A DNA stretch of 37,545 nucleotides from Methanofollis sp. (GTDB lineage Archaea > Halobacteriota > Methanomicrobia > Methanomicrobiales > Methanofollaceae). Where the stretch lies: the NCBI RefSeq assembly GCF_028702905.1, contig NZ_JAQVNX010000012.1:1-37545 (forward strand), in the 5' to 3' direction. The stretch's first letter is position 1. Every line of letters starts with the position of its first letter. Made by a program: the position numbers and the translations under genes. Positions 1 to 7,852 of this stretch are shown piece after piece. The notes beneath the pieces were generated by a model. It did no database searches and was not told where the DNA came from. It saw only the letters and a program-made list of their open reading frames with translations.

Positions 1-527
1 TTTAAAGTCTCGTCCCTGCACCGGGCGATCGTCTCGTCGGACGGTACGAGAGTGACAGGCACGCCGGTGCGGGCCGACGCCGCCCGCATCGCCTCCCGAA
101 ACTCGCCGAGGCAGTAGGCCACCCGGCGCCTGTACGTCGTGCGGGTCTTTTCCAGGTACGCCGCAACGCGGACGGTCTCGATCCGCAGGAAAGACCGGTG
201 GACCGCCGGGTCGGGAGAGCGGCCGAGCATGTACCTGTACGAGGCATAGGGGTACATCCGTTCGAGTTCCCGCGGCACCACGCCGCAGGTGCCGAAGACC
301 ACCTTATGGACCCTCTCCGGGGAGATGGCGTCGGCGATCACCCGGTCGAAGAGGCGGTGGCTCGGGCTCGTGCTGTACGGCTTGTGGACCGAACAGGGGA
401 GGAAGATAGCGACCTCACGCTCGCGGACAGTGTAATCCCTGATGATGAACTGGAACGCCTCCTCGAACTCCGGGCGGAAGAAGGGAGGCGTCCCGGCCCA
501 GATCGGTTCTCTCTCCTCAGATGCCAT
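1..527 (-). CDS. DUF5591 / archaeosine synthase (ArcS)-like protein, 3' end outside window
   Basis: The first 175 codons of a protein read leftward from ATG at 525-527 and run off the window start. Residues 44-57 contain the run PCSVHKPYSTSPSH, followed by VHKVVFGTCGVVPREL at about 73-88 and a YPYASYRYML segment. This is the conserved core of the DUF5591 region of ArcS, the enzyme that adds lysine to preQ0 at tRNA position 15 on the way to archaeosine. Full-length ArcS proteins carry a TGT-like N-terminal half before this core; here the protein starts directly with the core, so it is either a short stand-alone form or a partner subunit. It is divergent from the tRNA methyltransferase gene at 661, which fits a tRNA-modification neighbourhood. 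The family is fairly certain; the exact reaction is inferred. Confidence 0.75.
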   Translation of the reverse strand, partial: MASEEREPIWAGTPPFFRPEFEEAFQFIIRDYTVREREVAIFLPCSVHKPYSTSPSHRLFDRVIADAISPERVHKVVFGTCGVVPRELERMYPYASYRYMLGRSPDPAVHRSFLRIETVRVAAYLEKTRTTYRRRVAYCLGEFREAMRAASARTGVPVTLVPSDETIARCRDETL

Positions 528-625
528 GGTGCTCCGAAAAAAAGTTCATATTCACTGTGGATGCCGGATTTGACCGAATAATGTGCCTTTGCTTTCGTGA
601 TGTGGTCATATGCCCTCGCACGCCC

Positions 626-633
626 CTATATAT
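626..633 (+). promoter_or_regulatory. TATA box for the tRNA methyltransferase gene
   Basis: CTATATAT lies 28-35 nt before the ATG at 661. That places the predicted transcript start about 5 nt before the gene, giving a very short leader. A GGTGG stretch at 654-658 could act as a weak ribosome binding site if the transcript starts slightly earlier. Confidence 0.5.
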
Positions 634-660
634 CTGAGAATCCCCTATTAATGGGTGGTC

Positions 661-1638
661 ATGAAACTGCTCTTTGAACTCTCAGGAGAGCACCCAACCC
701 TCCCCTTTGCCGAACTGGAATGCGTGGGCCGGATCACCGACAGGCACCCCCAGATCGCGGTGGCAGAGTGCCCGGACCCGGCGGCGACGGCCCGCCTCGC
801 CCTCACCCATACGGTCATGGAATATCTCGGCGAGTGCGCTCCCACCGCTCCGGCGCTGGAGGCCCTCCTCGACGACCTCGCCCTCACCACCGACCGCCCC
901 TTTGCGGCGCGGGTGAAGGTCATCCCCGGCCCCGGCGAATACCCCTCCCAGCTCGACCTGGAAAGGCTCATCGGGAGCCACATCCGGGGCCCCGTCTCCC
1001 TGCGGTCACCCGAAGAGGTCTACAGGGCCGTGATCTCGGGGGACAGGTGCTACTTCGGCCGCGTCATTCTGGACGGTCTCCGGAGCACCTACGAGAGCAG
1101 GGGCCCGGCAACCCGGCCCTTCTTCCACCCCGGCGTCATGATGCCGAGAATGGCGCGCACGATGGTGAACCTCTCCCTCCTCTCTCCCGGCGAGGTGATG
1201 TGCGACCCCTTCTGCGGCACAGGCGGCATGCTCCTCGAAGGGGAGATGATCGGCGTGCGGACAATCGGGAGCGACTTCGACCCTCTCATGATCCGCGGCT
1301 CGCGCCTGAACGTCCCTGCCGCCGCCCTCATGCTCGCGGACGCCACCGCCCTCCCCCTCAGGTCGTCGTCGGTCGATGCCGTCGTGACAGACTTCCCGTA
1401 CGGCCAGTCGGTCTGCATCAAGGCTGAAACCCTCAACAAACTCTACGAAGGCGCCTTCACGGAAATCAGGCGGGTACTCAAGGAAGGAAAGAGGGCCGTC
1501 GTCATCACCCACCGCGACATCAGGCCGATCGCCGAACAATATTTCACCGTACTGCAGTTCCATGAACAGAGGGTCCACAAGAGCCTTACCCGCAGGGTTA
1601 TGGTTCTTGAAAAAGAAAAACTCGCTGACCATTCATAA
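661..1638 (+). CDS. trmG10: tRNA (guanine(10)-N2)-dimethyltransferase, Trm-G10/Trm11 type
   Basis: A 325-residue protein with the two-part architecture of archaeal Trm-G10: an N-terminal THUMP/ferredoxin-like RNA-binding half (about 1-150) and a C-terminal Rossmann methyltransferase. The SAM-binding motif is DPFCGTGGMLLE at 182-193. The catalytic motif is DFPYGQS at 244-250, the N-methyltransferase (D/N)PPY-like motif with Phe in the second position. The family uses S-adenosylmethionine to mono- and dimethylate the N2 of guanine 10 of tRNA. I chose ATG 661 over GTG 655 because of the GGTGG just ahead and the typical MKLLFELSGEHP-type beginning. It is divergent from an ArcS-like gene, so two tRNA-modification genes are neighbours. 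Confidence 0.85.
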   Translation: MKLLFELSGEHPTLPFAELECVGRITDRHPQIAVAECPDPAATARLALTHTVMEYLGECAPTAPALEALLDDLALTTDRPFAARVKVIPGPGEYPSQLDLERLIGSHIRGPVSLRSPEEVYRAVISGDRCYFGRVILDGLRSTYESRGPATRPFFHPGVMMPRMARTMVNLSLLSPGEVMCDPFCGTGGMLLEGEMIGVRTIGSDFDPLMIRGSRLNVPAAALMLADATALPLRSSSVDAVVTDFPYGQSVCIKAETLNKLYEGAFTEIRRVLKEGKRAVVITHRDIRPIAEQYFTVLQFHEQRVHKSLTRRVMVLEKEKLADHS

Positions 1639-1685
1639 CGTATTTACTCTCCGAACGATCAAAACAACGAAAGACAGGACATCCA

Positions 1686-2879
1686 ATGGCATTGAATAAC
1701 GGGCTGGAGATGATCGAGTGGCTGCGGACACATTTCAATACGGTCAAGCCGACACGGACACTTGCCCTCAAAGCAACGCGTCATCTCCGCAAATCTGAGA
1801 AAAAAAACCTGTTTTCTGAAGACATATCCATGATGCGGACCGCCGAAGGGCGGTGGTACGAGGGGCTCATCTACGAGATGATGATCGAGGTGGCCTCCGA
1901 CTGCGACCTGATCAAGGGCGTCGTGCGGAAAGGGGCCGATGCCCCCTATGTCAGGCAGAAGATCTCACAGGACCAGAACGGCACCTTCTACTCGAACTAT
2001 GGCGACATCAAGGTCAGGGGCAACGGCCAGGACCTCGCCGAGGTCGATTTCCTTCTTGTCGACCGGGAGAACACCGTCGCCTTCGGCGAGATCGTCACCT
2101 CCCCCACCGACCTGAAGGAATTCGAACAGGAGATCATCTTTAAAAAACGGCTCATCGGCTATCTTTTCGGCCAGCCCATCGTCCCCTTCATCCTGGTCTC
2201 GTCTGTGGACATCTCGCGGAACTCCATCATCCAGAGGTTGATGAAGGAACCCGACTCTGTCCTGATCACGACGGCGTCCTGCGAGGAGATCAAAAGCGTG
2301 CTCAACCCGCGTGAGATCCGCTATCGGCCGAGAAAACCGATCGCCCACCCGAAACTCCTCCACCTCGCTGACATCAGGCAGAAACGGCCCTTCGACTACC
2401 GTCAACTCCATGACGAGAGAAGGGAACGGCTCCTTGAACAGATGGCCGCGGACGTCCCCCTCGAAGCACTGACCGGACCCGACGAGATCCCGCCGATCGT
2501 CAAAAAGATCGTCTTCGGTGCGCTCTATCCCCCGTCGATCCGTCTGCTCTGTCAGCGCACCGAGGTCACGATGAAGGGCGAGGCGCTCACCTTCGAGGCC
2601 ATCATGAAGGACTTCTCCAAGGTGATCCTTGCGGTCAACCTTCCCGACTGCCGGCCGATCCTCTACTTCAGGTCGAAAAATAAGAAGGAATATTACAAGA
2701 TGGTCCCCTCGAAAAACGGCGGTTTCAAGTACGAGAGCAGGCGCACGCCGCATATGGCCGGGTTCTTCCTCTGGCTCGAAGGGACAAAACCGTCTCTCGG
2801 GACGCAGATGACAAAGACGCTTCTACGGTATTTTGTCGAGCACCCCCCTTCACCCGGGGGAAAAAATAGCAAGCCCTGA
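1686..2879 (+). CDS. Conserved-looking protein of unknown function with possible PD-(D/E)XK-like core
   Basis: A 397-residue soluble protein with no signal peptide or membrane segment. I do not recognise a named family. Residues 118-136 read as a beta-hairpin, AEVDFLLVDRENTVAFGEI, which has the D...E pattern of the PD-(D/E)XK nuclease fold. The usual lysine after the second acidic residue is replaced (EIV instead of ExK), so nuclease activity is doubtful. The second half (about 240-380) is basic and contains a probable second domain ending with an FFLWLEGTKP segment. The gene starts 47 nt after trmG10 on the same strand and may be co-transcribed; AGGA at 1676-1679 lies ahead of the ATG. The C-terminal tail is low-complexity and proline-rich. 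Confidence 0.7.
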   Translation: MALNNGLEMIEWLRTHFNTVKPTRTLALKATRHLRKSEKKNLFSEDISMMRTAEGRWYEGLIYEMMIEVASDCDLIKGVVRKGADAPYVRQKISQDQNGTFYSNYGDIKVRGNGQDLAEVDFLLVDRENTVAFGEIVTSPTDLKEFEQEIIFKKRLIGYLFGQPIVPFILVSSVDISRNSIIQRLMKEPDSVLITTASCEEIKSVLNPREIRYRPRKPIAHPKLLHLADIRQKRPFDYRQLHDERRERLLEQMAADVPLEALTGPDEIPPIVKKIVFGALYPPSIRLLCQRTEVTMKGEALTFEAIMKDFSKVILAVNLPDCRPILYFRSKNKKEYYKMVPSKNGGFKYESRRTPHMAGFFLWLEGTKPSLGTQMTKTLLRYFVEHPPSPGGKNSKP

Positions 2880-2963
2880 TATTTCCGTCGTGCAGGGCGA
2901 TATCGGCGCCCTCGCCGGGACCGAGACCGGGGCAGGGGTGATCCGGCCCCGGCCGTGCGCCCA

Positions 2964-3182
2964 TCACACCACCGGCGTCTCCCCGAAGAGTTTGAGGGAC
3001 ACAGGAGCGAACCTCTTCACCTCGTCGTAGAAGTACCTGACATACTCCGGATCGGAGTCGTCAATTGCCGCCTGTATCGTTCTCCTGAGCCATTCGGGGA
3101 AGACCTCCTCTTCCTCCATCGTGTTCATGATGACGACGATTGCTTCATCAACATCTTTCCTGCTTATCCACCTGTACGGCAT
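2964..3182 (-). CDS. Small acidic protein of unknown function (72 aa)
   Basis: A short ORF rich in Asp and Glu (MEEEEVFPEWLRRTI at about 22-36) and predicted largely helical, with no membrane segment. I do not recognise it. Support for it being real: a GGGAGGGAGAG ribosome binding site immediately before the ATG at 3180-3182, a TATA-like TGCATAAATA at 3221-3230 about 40 nt upstream, and GC-rich third codon positions like neighbouring genes. It is convergent with the 1686 gene and divergent from the acyl-CoA synthetase at 3377. Confidence 0.65.
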   Translation of the reverse strand: MPYRWISRKDVDEAIVVIMNTMEEEEVFPEWLRRTIQAAIDDSDPEYVRYFYDEVKRFAPVSLKLFGETPVV

Positions 3183-3376
3183 GGCTCTCCCTCCCGTACC
3201 GCGCTATCTCCCAGCGCCTCTATTTATGCATTGCGCGGAACCTCGCGTATCCGCCGTTCCCTGACCTGTCGGCAGGGGCCGGGAGACATACGGTTTCCGG
3301 AGGTGGCGGACAGGTAGGCAGAGGTACCGGACAGATTAAAAAACCGTGACGCACCATACCTATACGGACAGATCCC

Positions 3377-5059
3377 ATGGCAGAGCATAACATGGAGAAC
3401 TACGAAGAAACCTATGCGAATTTTAAAATCGACGTCCCGGAATTCTTCAATTTCGGCTACGACGTCATTGACGCATGGGCTAAAAAAGACCGCAACCGCC
3501 TGGCCATGATCTGGGTTGACCAGAAAGGCAGCGAGAGGAAGTTCACCTATCGCGACATGATGAACCTCTCGAACCAGGCGGCGAATATCCTTCTCAAATA
3601 CGGGATTAACAAGGGTGACCGCGTACTCCTCCTCCTCCCGCGGATCCCCGAGTGGTGGATCTTTGTCATTGCTCTGATCAAGCTCGGCGCTGTATACTGT
3701 CCATGTCCCTCCCTCCTCACGCCGAAGGACCTCGAGTACCGGATCAATGCCGGGAACTTCAAGATGGTCATCACCGATCTCGAAAATTCCTGGAAGATTG
3801 AGGAGATCTGCAGGGAGTGCCCCTCTCTCCAGGTCCGCTTCCTGGTGGACGGCGAACTCGAGGGCTGGGCCAACTTCCCGTACGAACTGATCTACCCGGC
3901 TCCGGTCTCGCACCGCACGGTCTCGATGCCGGTTGCGAAGAAGACACGGGCCACCGATCCGATGCTCATCTACTTCACGTCGGGCACGACCGGCGAGCCG
4001 AAGATGGTGCTGCACAACAATGCCCATCCCCTCGGCCACATCGTCACCGCGAAGTTCTGGCACGACCTCACCGAGCACGACCTCCACCTCACCCTCTCCG
4101 ACACGGGGTGGGCGAAGTGCGGCTGGGGCAAGATCTTCGGGCAGTGGATCTGCGGTGCCGCCATCTTCGTCTACGATATCCGCGGCAAGTTCTCGGCGAC
4201 CGAGATCCTGCCTCTCCTGGAGAAGTACGAGGTCACCACTTTCTGTGCCCCGCCGACGATCTACAGGATGCTGATCCTGGCAGACCTCAAGAAGTACGAC
4301 CTCCGCGAACTCCGCCACTGCACGAGCGCGGGCGAACCCCTGAACCCGGAAGTGATCAGGATCTGGCAGGAAGGGACAGGCCTCACCATCAGGGAGGGCT
4401 ACGGCCAGACCGAGACGGTCTGTGCGATCGCCACCTTCCCGTGCATGGAGCCGAAACTCGGCTCTATGGGCAAACCCTCGCCCGGCTGGCATGTGGAACT
4501 CCATGACGAGAACGGCACGCCCTGCGAAGCATTCGAGGAGGGCCGGATCGCCATCTCCCTCAAACCGCGGCCGCCCGGCCTGATCGTCGAGTACCTCGAC
4601 AACAAGGAGGCGAACGCGGAGTCCTTCCAGAACGGCTTCTACTACACCGGCGACCGCGCCTACTTTGACGAGGACGGTTACTTCTGGTTTGTGGGCCGCG
4701 ACGACGACGTGATCAAGAGTTCGGGCTACAGGATCGGCCCCTTCGAGGTGGAGTCGGCCCTGATGGAGCATCCGGCCGTCCAGGAATGTGCGGTCGTCGG
4801 GTCCCCGGACCTCATCCGCGGCCTCCTTGTCAAGGCTTTCGTGGTGCTGAATGCCGGGTACAAGCCCTCGGAGGCGCTGGTCAAGGAACTCCAGAAGCAT
4901 GTGAAGAGGACGACCGCCCCGTACAAGTACCCGCGGGCCATCGAGTTCGTGGACGATCTCCCGAAGACGATCTCCGGGAAGATCAAGCGGAAAGAACTGA
5001 AGATGCTCGAGATGAAGAGGTACGAGAACAACCACGCGGACGAAGGCCCGGATGCCTGA
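3377..5059 (+). CDS. AMP-forming acyl-CoA synthetase (ANL superfamily), copy 1
   Basis: A 560-residue adenylate-forming enzyme that activates a carboxylic acid with ATP and CoA through an acyl-AMP. Motifs in order: phosphate-binding YFTSGTTGEPK at 199-209, GYGQTE at 341-346, a YYTGD segment, SGYRIGPFEVES in the hinge region, and the catalytic lysine K535 in PKTISGK. Length and motif set fit the acetyl/medium-chain acyl-CoA synthetase family; the Methanosarcina enzyme MacsMA, with 2-methylbutyrate as best substrate, is a characterised relative. The substrate cannot be read from sequence. The start is ambiguous: an internal ATG at 3392 aligns with an internal Met of the paralogue, and either TATA-like run (TTAAAAAA about 3336-3343, or CTATACG at 3360-3366) could serve. 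A paralogue follows in tandem. Confidence 0.9.
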   Translation: MAEHNMENYEETYANFKIDVPEFFNFGYDVIDAWAKKDRNRLAMIWVDQKGSERKFTYRDMMNLSNQAANILLKYGINKGDRVLLLLPRIPEWWIFVIALIKLGAVYCPCPSLLTPKDLEYRINAGNFKMVITDLENSWKIEEICRECPSLQVRFLVDGELEGWANFPYELIYPAPVSHRTVSMPVAKKTRATDPMLIYFTSGTTGEPKMVLHNNAHPLGHIVTAKFWHDLTEHDLHLTLSDTGWAKCGWGKIFGQWICGAAIFVYDIRGKFSATEILPLLEKYEVTTFCAPPTIYRMLILADLKKYDLRELRHCTSAGEPLNPEVIRIWQEGTGLTIREGYGQTETVCAIATFPCMEPKLGSMGKPSPGWHVELHDENGTPCEAFEEGRIAISLKPRPPGLIVEYLDNKEANAESFQNGFYYTGDRAYFDEDGYFWFVGRDDDVIKSSGYRIGPFEVESALMEHPAVQECAVVGSPDLIRGLLVKAFVVLNAGYKPSEALVKELQKHVKRTTAPYKYPRAIEFVDDLPKTISGKIKRKELKMLEMKRYENNHADEGPDA

Positions 5060-5078
5060 CGGCACAGGTCTCTCGTCA

Positions 5079-5101
5079 TCTTTTTTTTGTTTTCCTTTTT
5101 T
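5079..5101 (+). terminator. T-rich terminator after acyl-CoA synthetase 1
   Basis: Two oligo-T runs (eight T at 5081-5088 and six T at 5096-5101) lie 20-40 nt after the stop codon. This is the usual archaeal terminator pattern and suggests that the two synthetase genes are separate transcripts. Confidence 0.6.
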
Positions 5102-5375
5102 GGGCTCCGTTTGATATATCTTTCCGACCGGGTGGAGTGGGTACGGGTCCGCTGCCGTCCCCAAACTCTCTACCCGCGGCAAGCCCCTGACCCAGAACAA
5201 TTTCTCCCCGAAATCCAGTTTCGAATTTTCCGCGCGTATTCAAGCATATTGGCCCTGACAAAGACTTCCGGCACGATCCCCTCCCTGTTCTGCCCGACCC
5301 CTGAATGTGACTTCCACCACCGTCCAAAAAGTATCGTGCACTATATCTACCCCGTACCCCCATTGATATATCGTT
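5102..5375 (+). promoter_or_regulatory. Intergenic promoter region of acyl-CoA synthetase 2
   Basis: No gene is seen here. ACTATATCT at 5340-5348 lies 28-36 nt before ATG 5376. A second TATA-like ATTGATATAT at 5361-5370 lies about 30-39 nt before the internal ATG at 5400. The second would make a leaderless transcript starting at residue 9 of the annotated protein. Confidence 0.45.
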
Positions 5376-7052
5376 ATGCACGACGCCGAGCATACAAAAA
5401 TGGATCCCGAGGACGTCCTCTCCTCCTATCTGGAGGAGGTGCCGGAGTACTTCAACTTCGGCTTTGACGTCGTCGATATGTGGGCAAAGAAAGATCGCAA
5501 CCGTCTTGCGATGATCTGGACCGATCAGGAAGGGCACGAGAAGGACTTCACCTTCCGCCACCTGATGAACCTCTCGAACCAGGTGGCGAACATGCTCCTG
5601 AAGTACGGGATTAACAAGGGGGACCGGGTCATGATTATGCTCCACCGCATACCCGAGTGGTGGATCTTTGCTATTGCAGCCATTAAGCTCGGCGCCATTT
5701 TCTGCCCCTCCCCAACGATGTTGACTCCGAAAGACCTCAAGTACCGGGTGAATGCCGGGAAGTTCAAGATGGTCATCACCGACGTCGAGAACTCCTGGAA
5801 GGTCGACGAGATCTGCAGCGAATGCCCCACTCTCGTCTCCCGCTTCGTGGTGGACGGGGAGATCCCGGGATGGCTCAGTTATCCTATCGAACTCACCTAT
5901 CCGGCACCTGCCTCCACCACCCTTGTCCAGCTCCCGGGCATGAAGAGGACGAAGTCGTCCGACCCGATGCTCATCTTCTTCTCCTCCGGCACGACCGGCG
6001 AGCCGAAGATGGTCATGCACAACCAGGCCTATCCGATCGGCCATGTGATCACCGGGAAATACTGGCTTGGCATCGGGCCGAACGACCTCCACTTCACCCT
6101 TGCGGATACGGGCTGGGGCAAGTGCGCCTGGGGCAAGTTCTTCGGGCCCTGGGTGCGGGGGGCCTGCACGCTGGTCTACGACATCCGCGGCAAGTTCAAG
6201 GCGACCGAACTCCTCCCTGTGCTGGAGAAGTACGAGGTGACGAGTTTCTGCGCCCCTCCGACAGTGTACCGCATGCTCATACTCGCCGACCTCGATAAGT
6301 TCGACCTCTCCCAGCTGCGCCACTGTGTGAGCGCCGGGGAACCCCTGAACCCGGAGATCATCAGGGTGTGGAAGAAGGGAACAGGGCAGACGATCTATGA
6401 AGGCTACGGCCAGACCGAGACGGTGCTCTGCATCGGCACCCTCCTGGACATGGAGCCGAAGTTCGGGTCCATGGGCAAACCTGTGCCCGGCTGGAAGATC
6501 GAGCTCCATGACGAGAACGGCCAGCCGACCCCGGTCGGCGAGGAAGGTCGGATCGCCATCTGGAGCGAGCCGAGGCCGCCCGGCATGTTCATGGAGTATG
6601 TCGGCAACCCCGACGCCAACAGGGAGTCCTTCAGGGACGGCTGGTATTATACCGGCGACAAGGCCTATATGGACGAGGACGGCTACTTCTGGTTTGTCGG
6701 CCGTGACGACGACGTGATCAAGAGTTCGGGGTATCGGATCGGCCCCTTCGAGGTGGAGTCGGCCCTGATGGAACACCCGGCCGTGCAGGAGTGCGCGGTC
6801 GTCGGGTCGCCCGACGTCATCAGGGGCATGATCGTCAAGGCCTTCGTCATCCTCGCGCCCGGCTTCGAACCATCTGAGGCCCTGATCAAGGACATCCAGA
6901 AGTACGTGAAGCGGACGACCGCCCCGTACAAGTACCCGCGGGCCATCGAGTTCGTGGACGAACTCCCGAAGACGATCTCAGGAAAGATCCGGAGGAACGT
7001 GCTGCGGGAACTCGAACTTGAGCGGCACAACTCCAATCACGGAACCGAGTGA
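5376..7052 (+). CDS. AMP-forming acyl-CoA synthetase (ANL superfamily), copy 2
   Basis: A 558-residue paralogue of the gene just upstream, collinear over its whole length with a two-residue offset. It has FFSSGTTGEPK at 201-211, GYGQTE at 343-348, SGYRIGPFEVES in the hinge, and the catalytic Lys K537 in PKTISGK. Differences cluster in the N-terminal half around the acyl pocket, for example TGWGKCAWGKFFGPW here against TGWAKCGWGKIFGQW in copy 1, so the two may prefer different acids. The C-terminal domains are almost identical even at DNA level. The start could be ATG 5400 instead, giving MDPEDVLSSY. The gene ends close to a decayed tnpB on the other strand. Confidence 0.9.
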   Translation: MHDAEHTKMDPEDVLSSYLEEVPEYFNFGFDVVDMWAKKDRNRLAMIWTDQEGHEKDFTFRHLMNLSNQVANMLLKYGINKGDRVMIMLHRIPEWWIFAIAAIKLGAIFCPSPTMLTPKDLKYRVNAGKFKMVITDVENSWKVDEICSECPTLVSRFVVDGEIPGWLSYPIELTYPAPASTTLVQLPGMKRTKSSDPMLIFFSSGTTGEPKMVMHNQAYPIGHVITGKYWLGIGPNDLHFTLADTGWGKCAWGKFFGPWVRGACTLVYDIRGKFKATELLPVLEKYEVTSFCAPPTVYRMLILADLDKFDLSQLRHCVSAGEPLNPEIIRVWKKGTGQTIYEGYGQTETVLCIGTLLDMEPKFGSMGKPVPGWKIELHDENGQPTPVGEEGRIAIWSEPRPPGMFMEYVGNPDANRESFRDGWYYTGDKAYMDEDGYFWFVGRDDDVIKSSGYRIGPFEVESALMEHPAVQECAVVGSPDVIRGMIVKAFVILAPGFEPSEALIKDIQKYVKRTTAPYKYPRAIEFVDELPKTISGKIRRNVLRELELERHNSNHGTE

Positions 7053-7097
7053 ACTACCAAGCGCCTGTTGGGCGTGGCTTCCTGCTTCATCCTCCCT

Positions 7098-7540
7098 CTA
7101 CTGAGGCGAGTCCGCAGGCTCAACGGCGCGTTCCGCACCTGATACCCCGACAAGGTTCTGCTCTTGCAGGGCAAACTTCTTGATAGTGATCGCCGCGTTG
7201 ATGTCGCGGTCATGATGAGTGCCGCAGTCCGGGCAGATCCATTCCCTGTCTGAGAGAGTGAGATCCCGATTGAGGTACCCACACCGATTACAGATTTTCG
7301 AGGAGGGATCGAATCTCCCGATCTTCAGTAGCGTCTTCCCGTACTTCCGGCACTTATACTCTTACATCGTGAAGAACGTGCTCCATGAAACGTCTCCAAT
7401 ACCCTGCGCTAGATGATGGTTCTTCATCATCCCACCAACATTCAACAACTCTACTGCAATGGCTTGGTTCTCGCTCACGACTCGAAAGACGAGTTTGTGC
7501 AGGAAATCGTTGCGCTGGTTGGTAACCTTTTCATGGTATC
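7098..7540 (-). pseudogene. tnpB: tnpB (IS200/IS605 OrfB) remnant
   Basis: Read leftward, this is the C-terminal third of a TnpB RNA-guided nuclease. It has HEKVTNQRNDFLHK, an ENQAIAVELLNVGGMMKNHH segment, GKTLLKIGRFDPSS, then the zinc ribbon CNRCG...CPDCG, and finally THHDRDINAA with the last catalytic Asp. A TAA stop at 7362-7364 interrupts the frame where the family normally has a leucine (TM-stop-EYKC), and the frame closes at TAG 7098-7100. The N-terminal two thirds, including the earlier catalytic residues, are missing: upstream of about 7540 no TnpB sequence can be recognised in any frame. No tnpA or clear element end is visible. It is certainly inactive as a protein. It sits between the synthetase and the cas operon. 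Confidence 0.85.
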
Positions 7541-7852
7541 CGAACGATGGTACTCCACCGCGTCTGCAATCCTGTACACCTTCAGCGTGTGGGAGACCAG
7601 AGGCACACTCCGCGAGATCAGCACATCGCCCAACTCTCCGCGAAGAAGGGGTTCGTCCGCATTTCAGTGCATCTGCCCGCCACCGAAGGTAAGCATGTTC
7701 TCCTCCCCCAACTGCTCGATATGGATGAGCGCCGCTATCGTCTACAGAATGTAAAATGCTGCATGCCGCTGAGCATGAGATAATCGTCAGATTCATGAGG
7801 ATTCGTGACCCGACGAAGCACCATTATAAGTTGCAGCATAATAATCTATCCC
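7541..7852. other. Non-coding gap between tnpB remnant and cas operon
   Basis: No convincing gene. Both strands have short open frames (a 78-codon frame on plus, the non-TnpB half of a 144-codon frame on minus), but neither resembles a family I know. The stretch probably contains eroded mobile-element DNA; the last 30 nt carry the cas promoter. Confidence 0.5.
7823..7830 (+). promoter_or_regulatory. TATA box of the type I-C cas operon
   Basis: ATTATAAG lies 23-30 nt before ATG 7853, predicting a nearly leaderless cas3 transcript. No other promoter-like gap exists before the end of cas7, so the four genes are probably one transcript. Confidence 0.5.

Noticed and set aside
198-581. Plus-strand ORF of 127 codons at the window start
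   Set aside because: Antisense of the ArcS-like gene, whose motifs are unmistakable on the minus strand.
3224-5200. Very long minus-strand open frame (658 codons) opposite acyl-CoA synthetase 1
   Set aside because: Shadow of the real gene: Asp/Glu/Val/Leu-rich text with no motif, caused by high third-position GC of the plus-strand gene. A similar frame lies at 5076-6776 opposite copy 2.
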